Assembly (NCBI RefSeq): GCF_009905375.1
Contig: NW_027419805.1
Span: 62,001-126,000 of the forward strand
Source: Apium graveolens
Taxonomy: Eukaryota > Streptophyta > Magnoliopsida > Apiales > Apiaceae
Direction of reading: 5' to 3'
Length of the DNA stretch: 64,000 nt
The notes beneath the pieces are model-generated. The model saw nothing but the letters and a program-made list of their open reading frames with translations, was not told the origin of the DNA and ran no database searches. Positions within the stretch are counted from its first letter, which is position 1; every line of letters begins with the position of its first letter. A program made the translations under genes and the position numbers. Positions 10,981 to 21,894 of this stretch are shown here, in pieces.

Positions 10981-12558
10981 ATGAACAAGAAGGATGTTGG
11001 AGTCAAGATTCCTTTTCTAGATAAAGATAATTACCATCATTGGAAGGTAAAGATGCATCTTCATATGCTTTCTCAAGATGAGGCCTATGTGAACTACATA
11101 GAAAGAGGCCCTCATGTTCCAATAAGAGCTGCAACAGGAAACGAGCCATCAGTTCCCAAGCTAAGGCATGAATGGTCTGATCCTGACATTGAACAAGTCA
11201 GGAAGGATAAAAAGGCCATGAATATTCTGTTTAATGGAGTTGATGCAGACATGTTTGGCAACATTATTAACTGCAAAACTGCCAAGGAAGTCTGGGATAC
11301 TATACAGATAATATGTGATGGCACTGAGCAAGTCAGAGAAAATAAGATGCAGCTCTTGATTCAGCAATATGAGCATTTTCACAATGAGGAAAGTGAGTCT
11401 CTCACTGATATTTTTAGTAGGTTTCAAAAACTACTAAATGCTCTTAAGTTGCATGGAAGATTCTATCAGACTAAAGACTCTAATCTGAAATTCCTTAGAT
11501 CTCTTCCAAAGGAATGGAAACCAATGACAGTCTCATTAAGAAACTCACAAGATTATAAGGAGTTTACTTTGGAGAGACTGTATGGCATCCTGAAAACCTA
11601 TGAGCTTGAAATAGAGCAGGATGAAAGGATGGAGAGAGGAAAGAAGAAAGGAGGATCCATTGCACTAGTTGCTGAGTTGGAAAATGAGAAGGAAGTGAAG
11701 ATGGAAGCTGTTGAATCAACTTCTAAGGTCTGTGAGAACAAGGGCAAGGGGCTTGCAGTAGAAAGTGAAGATTCATTGGGCCAAGATGACATGGAGGACA
11801 TTGATGAGCACCTAGCATTTCTTTCCAGGAGATTTGCCAAGCTCAAGTTCAAGAAGAACTTTGGAGCAGCCAAGCCAAATAGAAACATGGTGGATAAGTC
11901 AAAATTCAAATGTGGCTTGGCAGGGCATTTTGCCAATGAGTGTAGAAAGTCAGATTCCAGTAAGAAAAAGTTTGAGTATGTGGATTATAAGCAAAAATAC
12001 TTTGATCTACTCAAATAAAAGGAAAGGGCATTTATTACACAAGAAAATGACTGGATTGCAGATGGTCTGGTTGAAGATGAAGATGTCAGCTATGTCAATC
12101 TAGCCCTAATGGCCAAGTCTGATGAGATAGAGACAAGTTCCTCAAGCAATCAGGTAATTACTACAAACCTTGCACATTTATCTAAAGCTGAGTGCAATGA
12201 TGCCATAAATGACATGTCTACAGAAGTATATCATTTGCGTGTTACACTTAAGTCTCTTACTAAAGAAAATGCTAAAATCAAAGAAAACAATTTGTTTTTA
12301 AGTGAGAGGAATAATGTGCTTGAGTCTCAGTTTGTTGATTTTAAGAAATTAAGAATTGAGTGTAAGATTGCCAGAGAGGAATTAACCGAGTCCTTGAAAA
12401 AGGAAGAGATTTTGAAGAAGCAGCTCGAGCGTGAACAAGAGGTGATTAAAGCATGGAAAACATCCAGAGATGTCCATGCTCAAATCACCAAAGTTCAAGG
12501 AATTGAGTCTTTTTGTGATGAAGCCTGGAAAAAGAACAAAGAGAAAACTAGAACCTAA
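10981..12558 (+). pseudogene. gag: C gag, N-terminal and coiled-coil part
   Basis: ATG at 10981. Residues 1-230 give the copia capsid-type domain: DKDNYHHWKVKMHLHML, then AKEVWDTI, EQVRENKMQLLIQQYE and LKTYELEI. A CCHC knuckle at about 11906-11942 reads KFKCGLAGHFANEC; compared with D (CFKCGL...) an in-frame loss of three codons removed its first cysteine. TAA at 12016-12018 interrupts the frame; the same stop is present in D (30414-30416). The frame continues after it through an acidic stretch and a coiled coil (12190-12480), typical of Sirevirus gag. A one-base insertion near 12545 ends this frame at 12558. Confidence 0.85.
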
Positions 12559-13372
12559 TTTGGTAGATGGACTGCTATCAGATGTAGACTCGATGGATGA
12601 TGAGGACTATCCGTCGGATAACAAAAAGTGTTATCCATCGAATGATGAAAATCCTCATCCGTCGGCTGTGAGCAAGCCCATTAGAAAAGCCAAACTAATT
12701 AAGCTGAATGAGAAGTATGGGTCTGTTTCCAAGAACTTTATTTCAGGAGAGTCAAGTCAAGTTAAGAAAGGGAAAAAGGCTAATGTTGGTCACATGACTG
12801 TCAAGCAGTTAAGTGACAGACTTGAGAAAATTGAGGTAAAAATAGAGACTAAAAGGAAAAACAATAGGAATGGTAAAGTAGGGATTAACAAACACAATAA
12901 CTACACACCTGACAAATATGCTCCTCGAAAAATCTGTGTCAAGTGTGGTAGTGTAAATCATTTATCTGTGAATTGCAAATCTGCCATGCCTACTCCCATT
13001 TATGTTCAGTCTCAATTTCCTAACATGAATCCCATGCCTCCCATGCCTGTTAATGCTATGCCTACACAAAACATGAATGCACAGTTTGCTAATATGCCAT
13101 TTGCACCTAATCCTTATTATGCTGCATACAGTATGCCACAAATGCCATTTAGCATGCCTTACTGGAATAACATGTTTACACCAAGCATGCCATTTCCTGT
13201 TAGTCATAATATGCATGATAATTTTGTTGCAATGAATGGTTTCAAAGGTCCAATCCAAATGACTAAGGATGAATCTGAAATTCCTAAGTCAAATGAGACA
13301 AGACCTAAGAAACAGAAAAAGAAAGCTAACAAGGCAGGACCCAAGGAAACTTGGGTACCAAAATCAACTTGA
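12545..13372 (+). pseudogene. gag: C gag, C-terminal part with zinc knuckle
   Basis: Continues gag in the +1 frame. It begins with a disordered stretch encoded by the CGACGGAT/ATCCGTCGG motif (12589-12665, residues like DYPSDNKKCYPSNDE). It has a complete CCHC knuckle CVKCGSVNHLSVNC (about 12931-12972), then a Met/Pro/Asn-rich stretch with repeated MP pairs (12990-13200), and ends in Lys-rich WVPKST with a TGA at 13370-13372. Pol starts immediately after in the -1 frame, also true of D. Confidence 0.85.
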
Positions 13373-13386
13373 TTTGATTTTGATGT

Positions 13387-14814
13387 GTGCAGGGAAACAG
13401 AAGGAATCTTTGGTACTTGGATAGTGGTTGTTCAAGACACATGACTGGTGATTCTACCCTGCTCACAGAGTTTAAGGAGAGAGCTGGCCCAAGTATTACT
13501 TTTGGAGATGACAGCAAGGGTTATACTGTGGGATATGGCTTGATTTCAAAGGATAATGTTATCATTAAGGAGGTTGCCTTAGTGGATGGTCTCAAACACA
13601 ATCTGTTGAGTATCATCCAGCTTTGTGACAAAGGCAATTCAGTAACCTTCAACTCAGAAGCCTGTGTTGTGACTAATAAAAGAAGCAACAAAGTGGTTCT
13701 CACTGGTGTGAGAAGAGGAAATGTGTACCTAGCTGATTTCAACTCAACTAAAGCAGAAACTGTAACTTGCCTTCTCAGTAAAGCAAGTCAGGATGAAAGT
13801 TGGCTATGGCACAAGAAGCTATCTCATTTAAACTTCAATACCATGAATGAGTTGGTAAAGAAAGAACTGGTAAGAGACATTGCTCTAGTGGAGTTTTCAA
13901 AGGATGGATTGTGTGATGCCTGCCAAAAGGGGAAGCAGATCAAAGCATCATTCAGGAAGAAACTTGATTCAACAATTGAAGAGCCTTTGCAACTGATTCA
14001 CATGGATTTGTTTGGACCAGTCAATGTATTGTCCATCTCAAGGAAAAGATTTTGCCTAGTAATTGTAGATGATTTCTCAAAGTTCTCTTGGACATATTTC
14101 CTAAAGTCTAAAGATGAGGCTAGTGAAATCATCATCAATCACGTAAGGCAAGTCAACAATCATCCTGATTTTAAAGTTAGAAGAATCAGGAGTGGCAATG
14201 GAACTGAGTTCAAGAATTCTGTCATGAGAGCATTTTGTGAGGAAAATGGGATTCTGCATGAGTTTTCAGTAGCAAGGACTCCACAACAGAATGGAGTAGT
14301 GGAAAGGAAGAACAGATCACTTATTGAAGCTGCAAGGACAATGCTTGAAGAATCTAAACTACCAACATATTTCTGGGCTGAAGCTGTAAATACTGCATGC
14401 TACACTCAGAACATTTCTCTGGTTAATCAAGCAAGATGCATGACTCCCTATCAATTGTTCAAGAACAAGAAGCCAACTCTAAACTTTCTTCATGTCTTTG
14501 GCTGCAAATGTTATATCCTGAGAAATCAAACTGATCAAAATGGGAAGTTTGATGCTAAAGCAGATGAAGGAATTTTTGTTGGATATGCTGTTGGTAAAGC
14601 ATATAGAGTCTACAATCTAAGAACCAACATTGTTGTGGAATCTATACATGTTGTGTTTGTTGATAAAAAGATTGAAGGACTGAAAGATGGAGATTACCAT
14701 GAGAGCCTCAAATTCGACAATATGGAGATGGTTAGTGATGATAGTGATGATGAAAGTGATCAAGAAACAGTGTCTAAGGATAATGCAGACAAATCTACTA
14801 CCAATGAAGCATAA
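13387..14814 (+). pseudogene. pol: C pol: protease and integrase
   Basis: Protease active site WYLDSGCSRHMTG (about residues 10-22). Pre-integrase zinc domain with WHKKLSHLNF and CDACQKGK. Integrase core from HMDLFGP (near 14000) to VVERKNRSL (near 14300). The second catalytic Asp, normally in SDNGTEF, is Gly here: codon GGC at 14194-14196 gives RSGNGTEF, so the integrase should be dead. The frame ends with TAA at 14812-14814 in an acidic linker. The upstream limit is uncertain: in D the same frame stays open further back over the gag end, while in C TGA codons lie just before 13387. Confidence 0.88.
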
Positions 14815-14819
14815 AACTC

Positions 14820-14936
14820 AACATCTGTCGAGTTGCATAATGCTTCATCCGTCGGAAGGCAATCTGCGTTATCCGTCGGGAGACAACCTGCCTCATCCGT
14901 CGGGACTAAAATTCTCCACCCGTCGGGTTATCAAAA
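14820..14936 (+). repeat. ATCCGTCGG motif cluster between integrase and RT
   Basis: Five copies of ATCCGTCGGG or close variants (near 14824, 14847, 14870, 14897, 14919) in what should be a polyprotein linker. A frame change falls in or next to this cluster. Confidence 0.8.
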
Positions 14937-15734
14937 GGAGCAGGAGGTCAAGACAGATCACCTATAGAAAATTCCCCTCTCTCAAATCAAAGATCCACAA
15001 ACTCAGGGGGAGTTTCTAGCAATCAAAACTCAATCACACATCAAGATAACATTGAGGTCTCTTCATCTAGAGCTAATCTACCTCAACAAAGGAAATGGAC
15101 AAAAGATCACCCCTTTGAGCTTATCATTGGTGATGTTTCTTCTAGAGTTCAAACAAGAAGAGCAACTCAGGAAGAATGTCTATACAGCAGCTTTCTGTCA
15201 AAGGAAGAACCAAAGAAGGTAGAAGAAGCTTTATTGAATCCTGATTGGATTTTAGCTATGCAGGAGAAGCTAAACCAATTTGAAAGGAATAATGTATGGA
15301 AGCTGGTACCCAAGCCTAAAGGAAAGAATCCAATAGATACCAAGTGGGTATTCAGGAACAAGATGGATGAAAATGGTATAGTAGTCAGGAATAAAGCTAG
15401 ATTGGTTGCTAAGGGCTATTGTCAGCAAGAAGGAATTGATTTTGCTGAAACATTTGCTCCTGTTGCAAGACTTGAAGCCATCAGAATCTTCTTAGCCTAT
15501 GCAGCCCATGCCAATTTCAAGGTCTATCAAATGGATGTCAAAAGTGCCTTTCTGAATGGAGATTTGGAGGAAGAAGTATATGTCAGTCAACCTTGGGGTT
15601 TTGAAAATCCAAATTTTCCAGAGTATGTCTATTATCTTCTGAAAGCACTCTATGGACTGAAGCAAGCACCTAGAGCCTGGTATGACACTTTATCAAGTTC
15701 CTTTTGGAAAATCACTTCACAAGAGGTACTGTAG
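14937..15734 (+). pseudogene. pol: C pol: first half of reverse transcriptase
   Basis: The open frame begins after the motif cluster with a Ser/Asn-rich linker, then [13 protein letters not shown] (near 15096), [71 protein letters not shown] and [15 protein letters not shown]: copia RT blocks in order. A one-base loss near 15695 shifts the frame, so it ends at 15732-15734; RT continues at 15704 in the next frame. The catalytic YVDD lies in the next entry. Confidence 0.88.
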
Positions 15735-16732
15735 ATAAAACTTTATTTTTCAGAAATGTTAATGGCTCTAGTATACTTTTTCAAATTTATGTAGATGATA
15801 TTATTTTTGGCTCTACGGATGAGAAACTTTGCAAAAAGTTTGCCAAATTGATGCAAAGTAAGTATGAAATGAGTCTGATGGGAGAACTAACTTACTTTCT
15901 TGGTTTACAAGTTAAGCAAGTTAGTGATGGAATATTCATTAGTCAAACTAAATATATTTTTGATCTTTTAAAGAAGTTTGATCTAATGGATTGCACATCT
16001 GCAAAAACTCCTATGGCCACTGCAACTAAGCTTGAATTAAACACTACTGAAAAGTCTGTGGATATTTCAAGTTATAGAGGCATGGTTGGCTCACTTCTAT
16101 ACTTAACAGCTAGTAGGCCAGATATAATGTTTGCTACATGTTTATGTGCTAGATTTCAGGCTGATCCTAGAGAATCTCACTTGATAGCTATTAAGAGAAT
16201 TTTCAGATATCTCAAGGGAACACCAAACCCTGGCATTTGGTATCCTAGAGATTCTGGTTTTGATCTAACTGGTTATTCAGATGCAGATTATGCAGGTTGT
16301 AGAATTGATAGAAAGAGTACAACAGGAACCTGTCAATTTCTAGGAAACAAGCTTGTGTCCTGGTTTAGTAAAAAGCAAAATTCAGTTTCTACTTCTACAG
16401 CTGAAGCTGAATATATTGCTACTGGCAGTTGCTGTGCACAGATTTTATGGATGAAAAATCAATTGCTAGACTATGGTTTGCAAGTTGAGAGAATTCCTAT
16501 TTTCTGTGATAACACAAGTTCAATTGCCATCACTGAAAATCCAGTGCAACATTCAAGGACAAAGCACATAGATATCAAGTACCATTTCATAAGGGAACAT
16601 GTAATGAATGGTACTGTGGAACTACAATTTGTTCCAAGTGAGAAGCAACTTGCAGATATCTTTACCAAGCCACTGGATGAATCCACCTTTTCAAGGTTGG
16701 TAAGTGAGTTAGGTATGCTTAATTACTCTTAA
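15704..16732 (+). pseudogene. pol: C pol: RT active site and RNase H
   Basis: Contains [10 protein letters not shown] (RT catalytic motif, about 15789), MGELTYFLGLQVKQ, SLLYLTASRPDIMFATCLCARFQ, then RNase H: GYSDADYAGC, STSTAEAEYIA, IFCDNTSSIA and HIDIKYHFIRE, keeping D, E, D and D. It ends FTKPLDESTFSRLVSELGM with TAA at 16730-16732. Open throughout; only the shift at its start separates it from the rest of RT. Confidence 0.9.
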
Positions 16733-17253
16733 ATCTATCTGAGTTATTTGCAAGTTGAAATGCAGCCAGAAAGTTAATTGATTTTTCAATTCTGGATGAA
16801 ATTTTTGGCTAAGTCAAAATTTACATCTCGACGAATGACCCTTATCCATCGAGTTTGGTCATCCGTCGACACACTATTTGCTAATAGAAATCAGTTACTT
16901 TTCTGGAATATCTTATGTCTCGACGGATAACAGTTTATCCTGATCCGCGAATTATCTTAATCTGAGTCGTTAATTCCCTGTGCATTATCCATCGAGTATA
17001 CTTACAGTTTGTAAGCATTACACGACGGATAATGGGTGGAATTTTTACAGTTTATTTTTAAACGGCTATTTTAGGCAATTTCTATTGGTTAATTTACTTT
17101 ACTTTATTATTTTTATCAGTTATTTTTGAGATAGTATAAAAGCTTATTTCATTGCAATTATTTTCTTTTATCATTCTCAAATTCAACTGCTCTAATTTCA
17201 CATCTCTCTCAAGCACCTACTCTACTTCCCTTCAAGCTTTTATTCTCTAAACA
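16733..17253 (+). promoter_or_regulatory. C post-pol spacer with motif cluster and TATA box
   Basis: No ORF. About seven CGACGGAT/ATCCATCGAG copies lie at 16828-17033. Then comes an AT-rich stretch, TATAAAAG at 17135-17142, a CT-rich leader and the aORF ATG at 17254, about 115 bases downstream. The layout looks like a separate plant promoter for the downstream gene. E has the same layout. Confidence 0.55.
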
Positions 17254-19733
17254 ATGGCACTTGTAGTAAAGATTATGTCTCAAACTGGGTTCATTTATGA
17301 GAAGAACAATTTCACTGTATTGGTCAATAAGGGTATTCAGCAATCAGAGGACTACCACAAGATGATGGACTTTGTGAAGAATTGCAAGCTCAATTACGCC
17401 ATACTGGAATCACCCACAATCTTCTGTGAAGTTGTTGAAGAGATGTGGACCACTGTTATCTACAACTCTACTGACAAGACCATCACTCTAACCATCAAGG
17501 GTAATGAATTCTGTATCAATAGTGATGTGATAAAAGCATGTTTCAAAATTCCTGATAACAATGTGACTTCACCACACAATGACACTGATATTATCAATAT
17601 GCTTAATTCTATGCATTATGCACTTCCTACTTATAACTGAGTGATATTAGGAGAATGGGTCTTAGGAAGGAGTGGAGTTTCATGTGTGATGTAGTTACTA
17701 AGGTTTTCTCTGGAAAAATCAGTAATTTTGATTCAGTGAATATTTCAATGCTTAATATGATATACATGCTAGTTACAGATAAATTTTACAATTTCAGTGA
17801 CCTTGTCCTATTTGAGTTAGGTTTTAAATTGGGTGAGTTAGCTAAAAGAGGTAAAAATGTGTATTATGCTAGATTTTTTATGTTATTGGCTAACCACCTC
17901 TGTGAAGAGATTGTGCTTGAGAACCCTAACAACAAACTGGATTGTTGGGCTCAAGAGAGAAGACTCATTGCAGATTTGAACAGGGCTAATCATCACAAGG
18001 ATGTGCCAATGTTCTACTTTCCTGTAATGAAGGTACCTCAGGTAAGTGAGGTAAGTTCATCCATCCCTACAACTATTCCAACCTCCACTATTTCTTTGAA
18101 TTCAGGAGTAGCTATGGCAACTGTGTCAATGACCAAACAGTTGCCTACCAAAGCCTCCAAACCTACTACTATTTCCTAAACCAAATCAAAGAAAACCCCC
18201 TCTGGTATCTCTCAAAAGATACCAGTTAAAAAATCCACCAAAGCCAAAGAGGGGACTGTGAAGGAGGGTAAGTTAGGTGAGGGAAGGGGTGAACATCAAA
18301 GAAACCCCAAGAATAAGGTTGGAGAGTTAAGTGAATCCCAGCCTAGCCACACTGTAGTTTCCCAACAAACTGCAGTGCTTAAAAAGGACAAAAGCTCACT
18401 TCTAGTTGCATCCTCCCAAAAGGATGTGGTTATTGAACAAAGCTCTTAGCCAAGAGCACAGGCCAAAAGGGTTAGGCACACAAGCTCACCCCAAACTTAT
18501 ACAAGAAAGAAGAAATCTAAAACCTCTGGGGATGCACAGGGCACACACACAGTGCAAACTGGTGCTAAAGACACAGTCCCTGCACTCTCTCAAATTCAGT
18601 TTGATGTGGCTCCAATAAATGTGGAGTCACAGCCAAAATCTCTAGTTATAGAAGCACCTCATACACCATACTCACCAACAAACTCTCTGGATGTGGATAT
18701 GATACACACATCAATTCCTGATTCCCCTTCTTTAACTCTATTGGGGAAGCCAAAATCTAGTACAAGTGAGCATCATCTTTTAGATGATTTGTTGGCTCAC
18801 TTGCCAATTCTTTCAGAAACTATTGTGACATCTGTGCCCCAAATATCTTCAATCAGCACAGAGTCAACAATAGTTTATCTTCCCAACTCATTCATTTCTA
18901 CTCTCTCGACGGATATTGCTCATCCGTCGAGTAGTGATTGTATCCCGACGGATAAGCCTAACAGCAGTTATCCGTCGGATAGCATTACCAATCACTCGAT
19001 GGATATCACTCATCCGTCGAGTATCTCTGGACAACTTCAAACTTCAATTATTTCAAGTGCAGAAGATTTAGTGGTTGTACAGTCACTCTTAGGATTGAGA
19101 GAGGAGAGTGTCTTGAGTGAGAGGCTGGGTTGTTCCCAGGCAAAAGGAGAGGAAATGAGTGAAAATCTGCAATCCATTTCTTTAGGATTGGCAAAAGGGA
19201 GTGAGAGGAGTCCCACCTTAGTAGGTGAAGGTGAGGGTGTGAGGGTGGGGAGCCAGGGTGAGACCCTGATGCAACAAAAGAGAGAACATGAGAGAAAAGC
19301 AGGTACAGAGGGTATAAGGGTGGATCCAGCCATTGCTCATGAGTTAATGATTGTGGATGATGCTGAAAAGAAAAGACAATTTCAGTAACATTATAAAGCT
19401 ATAATTGATAACATTTCCTTAGATGCTGACACTTTTACTCATCCTGTGTCAGCCTATTAATTGTTGGCTTCTCAGGGCAATGAGGAGGCAGAAAAGACTT
19501 TGAATCTGGTGCATACTTCAGAATCGCTACAAAGGGATAAAGCTGCTGTCAATTTAATGCTTCCTACAGCCGGTGAGCCATCTGAAGAATTTGGAGTAAA
19601 TTCTAATAATGATGACTCTATTTCATTTGATGGAAGCATAAACTTAGGGGGGGATGAAGGCCCAAGTTCTATTCTAGATTTACCTGAATGGGCCTTGACA
19701 AAGGAGTCTACACCAGGACAATTTAATGTCTGA
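17254..19733 (+). pseudogene. C aORF, N-terminal domain and linker
   Basis: ATG at 17254 opens MALVVKIMSQTGFIYEKNNF. TGA at 17638-17640 and a shift lead to 17655-18179, which contains LRKEWSF and a helical stretch ending YYARFFMLLANHLCEEIV. LRKEWSF aligns with LRKEWSFLFDSVLRAF in E. The fold pattern (KEWSF, then a conserved helix pair) recalls the plant transposon-associated domain PF20167, from memory only. From about 18020 to 19730 the sequence is Ser/Thr/Pro-rich and disordered, with TAA at 18177, TAG at 18447, TAA at 19386 and TGA at 19731. A motif cluster (18903-19026) is translated inside it. No membrane segment is evident. Function unknown. Confidence 0.65.
18903..19026 (+). repeat. 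CGACGGAT/ATCCGTCG motif cluster inside aORF
   Basis: Six or seven copies in alternating orientation (CGACGGATAT, CATCCGTCGAG, CCGACGGATAA, TATCCGTCGG, CGATGGATAT) within a coding stretch, in the same two orientations as in the LTR. Confidence 0.85.
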
Positions 19734-19776
19734 GTTGAAGACATTAAATTGTCTGAGTTAATGACAGAATCTGAGT

Positions 19777-21707
19777 GTGGATGAACTCAAAAAGGATATA
19801 GCTGACTTGAAGACCTACAATTCTGAGAAGCTGGATTCAGTCATGCCATATGGTACCATGCAGGATCTATTACTGAGACTGAGAAGAGAATCAGATGCTG
19901 AAAAGAAGCTGGCCAAGTTGGAAGACAGAGTTCAAGTTATTGAAAATTTTGTGGCCACCATTCTTCAAAATCAACAGTCTCAGACCAATCTTCTCATGCA
20001 ACTGGCTAAAGCACAAGGCCTGACTCCTCAACCTGATGATAACAAAAAGGGGGAGAAAGGACCAAGTGAGGGGGAGAAGCTTCAGATACAAATCACTAAG
20101 GTAATTATGCCATCAATTACTGTCTCAAAGCCACCAGTTGCAGATGGTATAGATCTGATTCAAGCAGCAGCAGCCAACTTGAAAGCTGCTGAGAAAGAAA
20201 AGTTGAGTTTGATCAGCTGGGAGAAGATTGATGAGTAGATACAGAAGAAGTTTGAACTTGTCAAGGAGCCAGTTAAGTCAACCATCCATCACTCTCAAGT
20301 CAAGCAAATCAGTGTGAATGAGATGAGCATGAACTATCTGGAAAAAGGACAATCTTCCTGCATCAAGTCTCCAAAGGATGAAATGATTCTTAAACCAAGG
20401 GCAAACTACTCAAAATCATCCTTAAAAAACCCATTGGATACTGTGTATGAGACACCCAAGCCTGATGAGAAGAAGCTTCTGTCAAGATCAATTGTTTTCT
20501 ATAAAGATCCAACTGATTCAGCTTCTAAAAAGAGGATTACTAAGATATTCAGAAATGGGAAAGAAATTTGTGTGGTAGCTGGACATCCTCAATTTGCTCA
20601 AGCAAAGAGAGAAGAAAAAGCCAGATTGAAGCAGGAAAAGAAGCAAGCTATTCTAGATGCAAAGAAGGCTAAACAAAAGAAAGAGCAGATTGCTATCTTG
20701 GCCAAGCTACAGGCTGTGAATTCATCACAACAAATTCCCTCTCAATCATCTGAAGCTACTGAATCAAGGAAACATGTTGAAAAACAGAAGAAATCTCCAA
20801 GAAAGAAAGAATTGGCTAAAAGAACAAAAAGGAAACTGGATATTGTTGACAAGGAATTGGAAGATCAATTTCCTAAGGAACCCACACCAGCTACAACTCA
20901 AGCATCAAAGCCCTCTGTGGTATTTGAAGATATAAGGGTGGTGGATCCCTATAGGAATATTCATGGTGAACCTATTGTGCCCAAGGATGAGCCAATAGAA
21001 TGGGATAACATACCAATTCCTGAATTCAGTCTACCAATCCTTAGCAAGCCAAAAAGGACAAAGTCAAGGGCAGTCAAGAAAGTGAAATTATCACCCCTCA
21101 AATCCAAATCTGTAGTCAAAGCTCAGCCCAAAGTTAATAAGGGAGACTACTTGTACTTGTGTGACATCAAAGAATTTTCTGATCTAAACCTCTATCTGGA
21201 TGAAATAGATGAAGTGAGGGGATTGATGCATACAGAAACCTACCTGAAAGGTTAGTGTTCAAGTACAAAGAAGGAAAGGAGATTCAATGGCCACTTCACA
21301 GGATTCTTCAAGAGAGCCAAGCTGTTCTGATTAAAGTTTATTCATCCTTCAAGAAGAACTTTGGGTTCAATGTCACTGCAAGAAGACTAGTATTGAAGAA
21401 GATTGAAGAACTAAGGAGTGTTAGAGCTAAAGATGCACTCCCAAAGACTCTAATCATCCCATACACAGAGAGAAGAGTGCATCTAAGGCCCTACTGGCTG
21501 ATGGAGTTCATAGATGACAAAGGTGTGAGAAGATTCTTCAGATTAGAAGACCAACTGAGCATCTCCAGCAATGAGACTCTCTTGGAAATGCAAGAAAAGC
21601 TAAATCTCTCAGAATCTGATGAACTGGAATTCCACAGGCAGCTCCAAAATCAGATTGATGAAAACAACAGAAAGCTTGGAAGAAGATCCAGACCTTCAAG
21701 AAACTAG
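19777..21707 (+). pseudogene. C aORF, coiled coil and basic C-terminus
   Basis: 19777-20238 encodes a coiled coil (RVQVIENFVATILQNQQSQ) ending DDNKKGEKG, which matches the position and style of B's coiled coil. TAG at 20236-20238, then the same frame resumes and 20314-21255 gives IVFYKDPTDSASKKRITKIF followed by a Lys/Arg/Glu-rich helix and basic clusters (SPRKKELAKRTKRKL) that look like nuclear-localisation signals. A shift near 21250 leads to 21255-21707, ending RPYWLMEFIDDKGVRRFFR and a Glu/Gln-rich helix, RRSRPSRN. The basic, coiled-coil make-up suggests a nucleic-acid or chromatin-binding protein in the nucleus; this is inference. Confidence 0.6.
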
Positions 21708-21880
21708 AAAAATCTGCTCAGGCTAGAGGAGCATCTTGAAATGACTTTGAGATAAACTTTGTACATTTTGATTAATTGAAGCACTTTCAGTATTATCTAC
21801 TTTTCTTTAAAGCTGTATGATTAGGATGTTTTGTTATCATCAAGTATCTCTTAATTTATGGCTACAATTCCAGTAGACAT

Positions 21881-21894
21881 AAATTGGGGGAGAT
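21881..21894 (+). other. Polypurine tract of C
   Basis: AAATTGGGGGAGAT directly before the 3' LTR. The 173 bases before it (21708-21880) hold no gene. Confidence 0.9.

Noticed and set aside
13355..13372. A canonical -1 slippery heptamer at the end of C's gag
   Set aside because: The sequence before the TGA does not fit X-XXY-YYZ in the gag frame, so only a frame change is claimed.
13340..13395. A short intron (GTACC to GTGCAG) joining gag to pol in C
   Set aside because: Removal would restore the frame, but 38 bases is far below the size plant introns need. A frame shift is simpler.
17254..21707. Envelope gene downstream of pol, as named for some Sireviruses
   Set aside because: I saw no signal peptide, membrane segment or furin-like site in any of the three aORFs.
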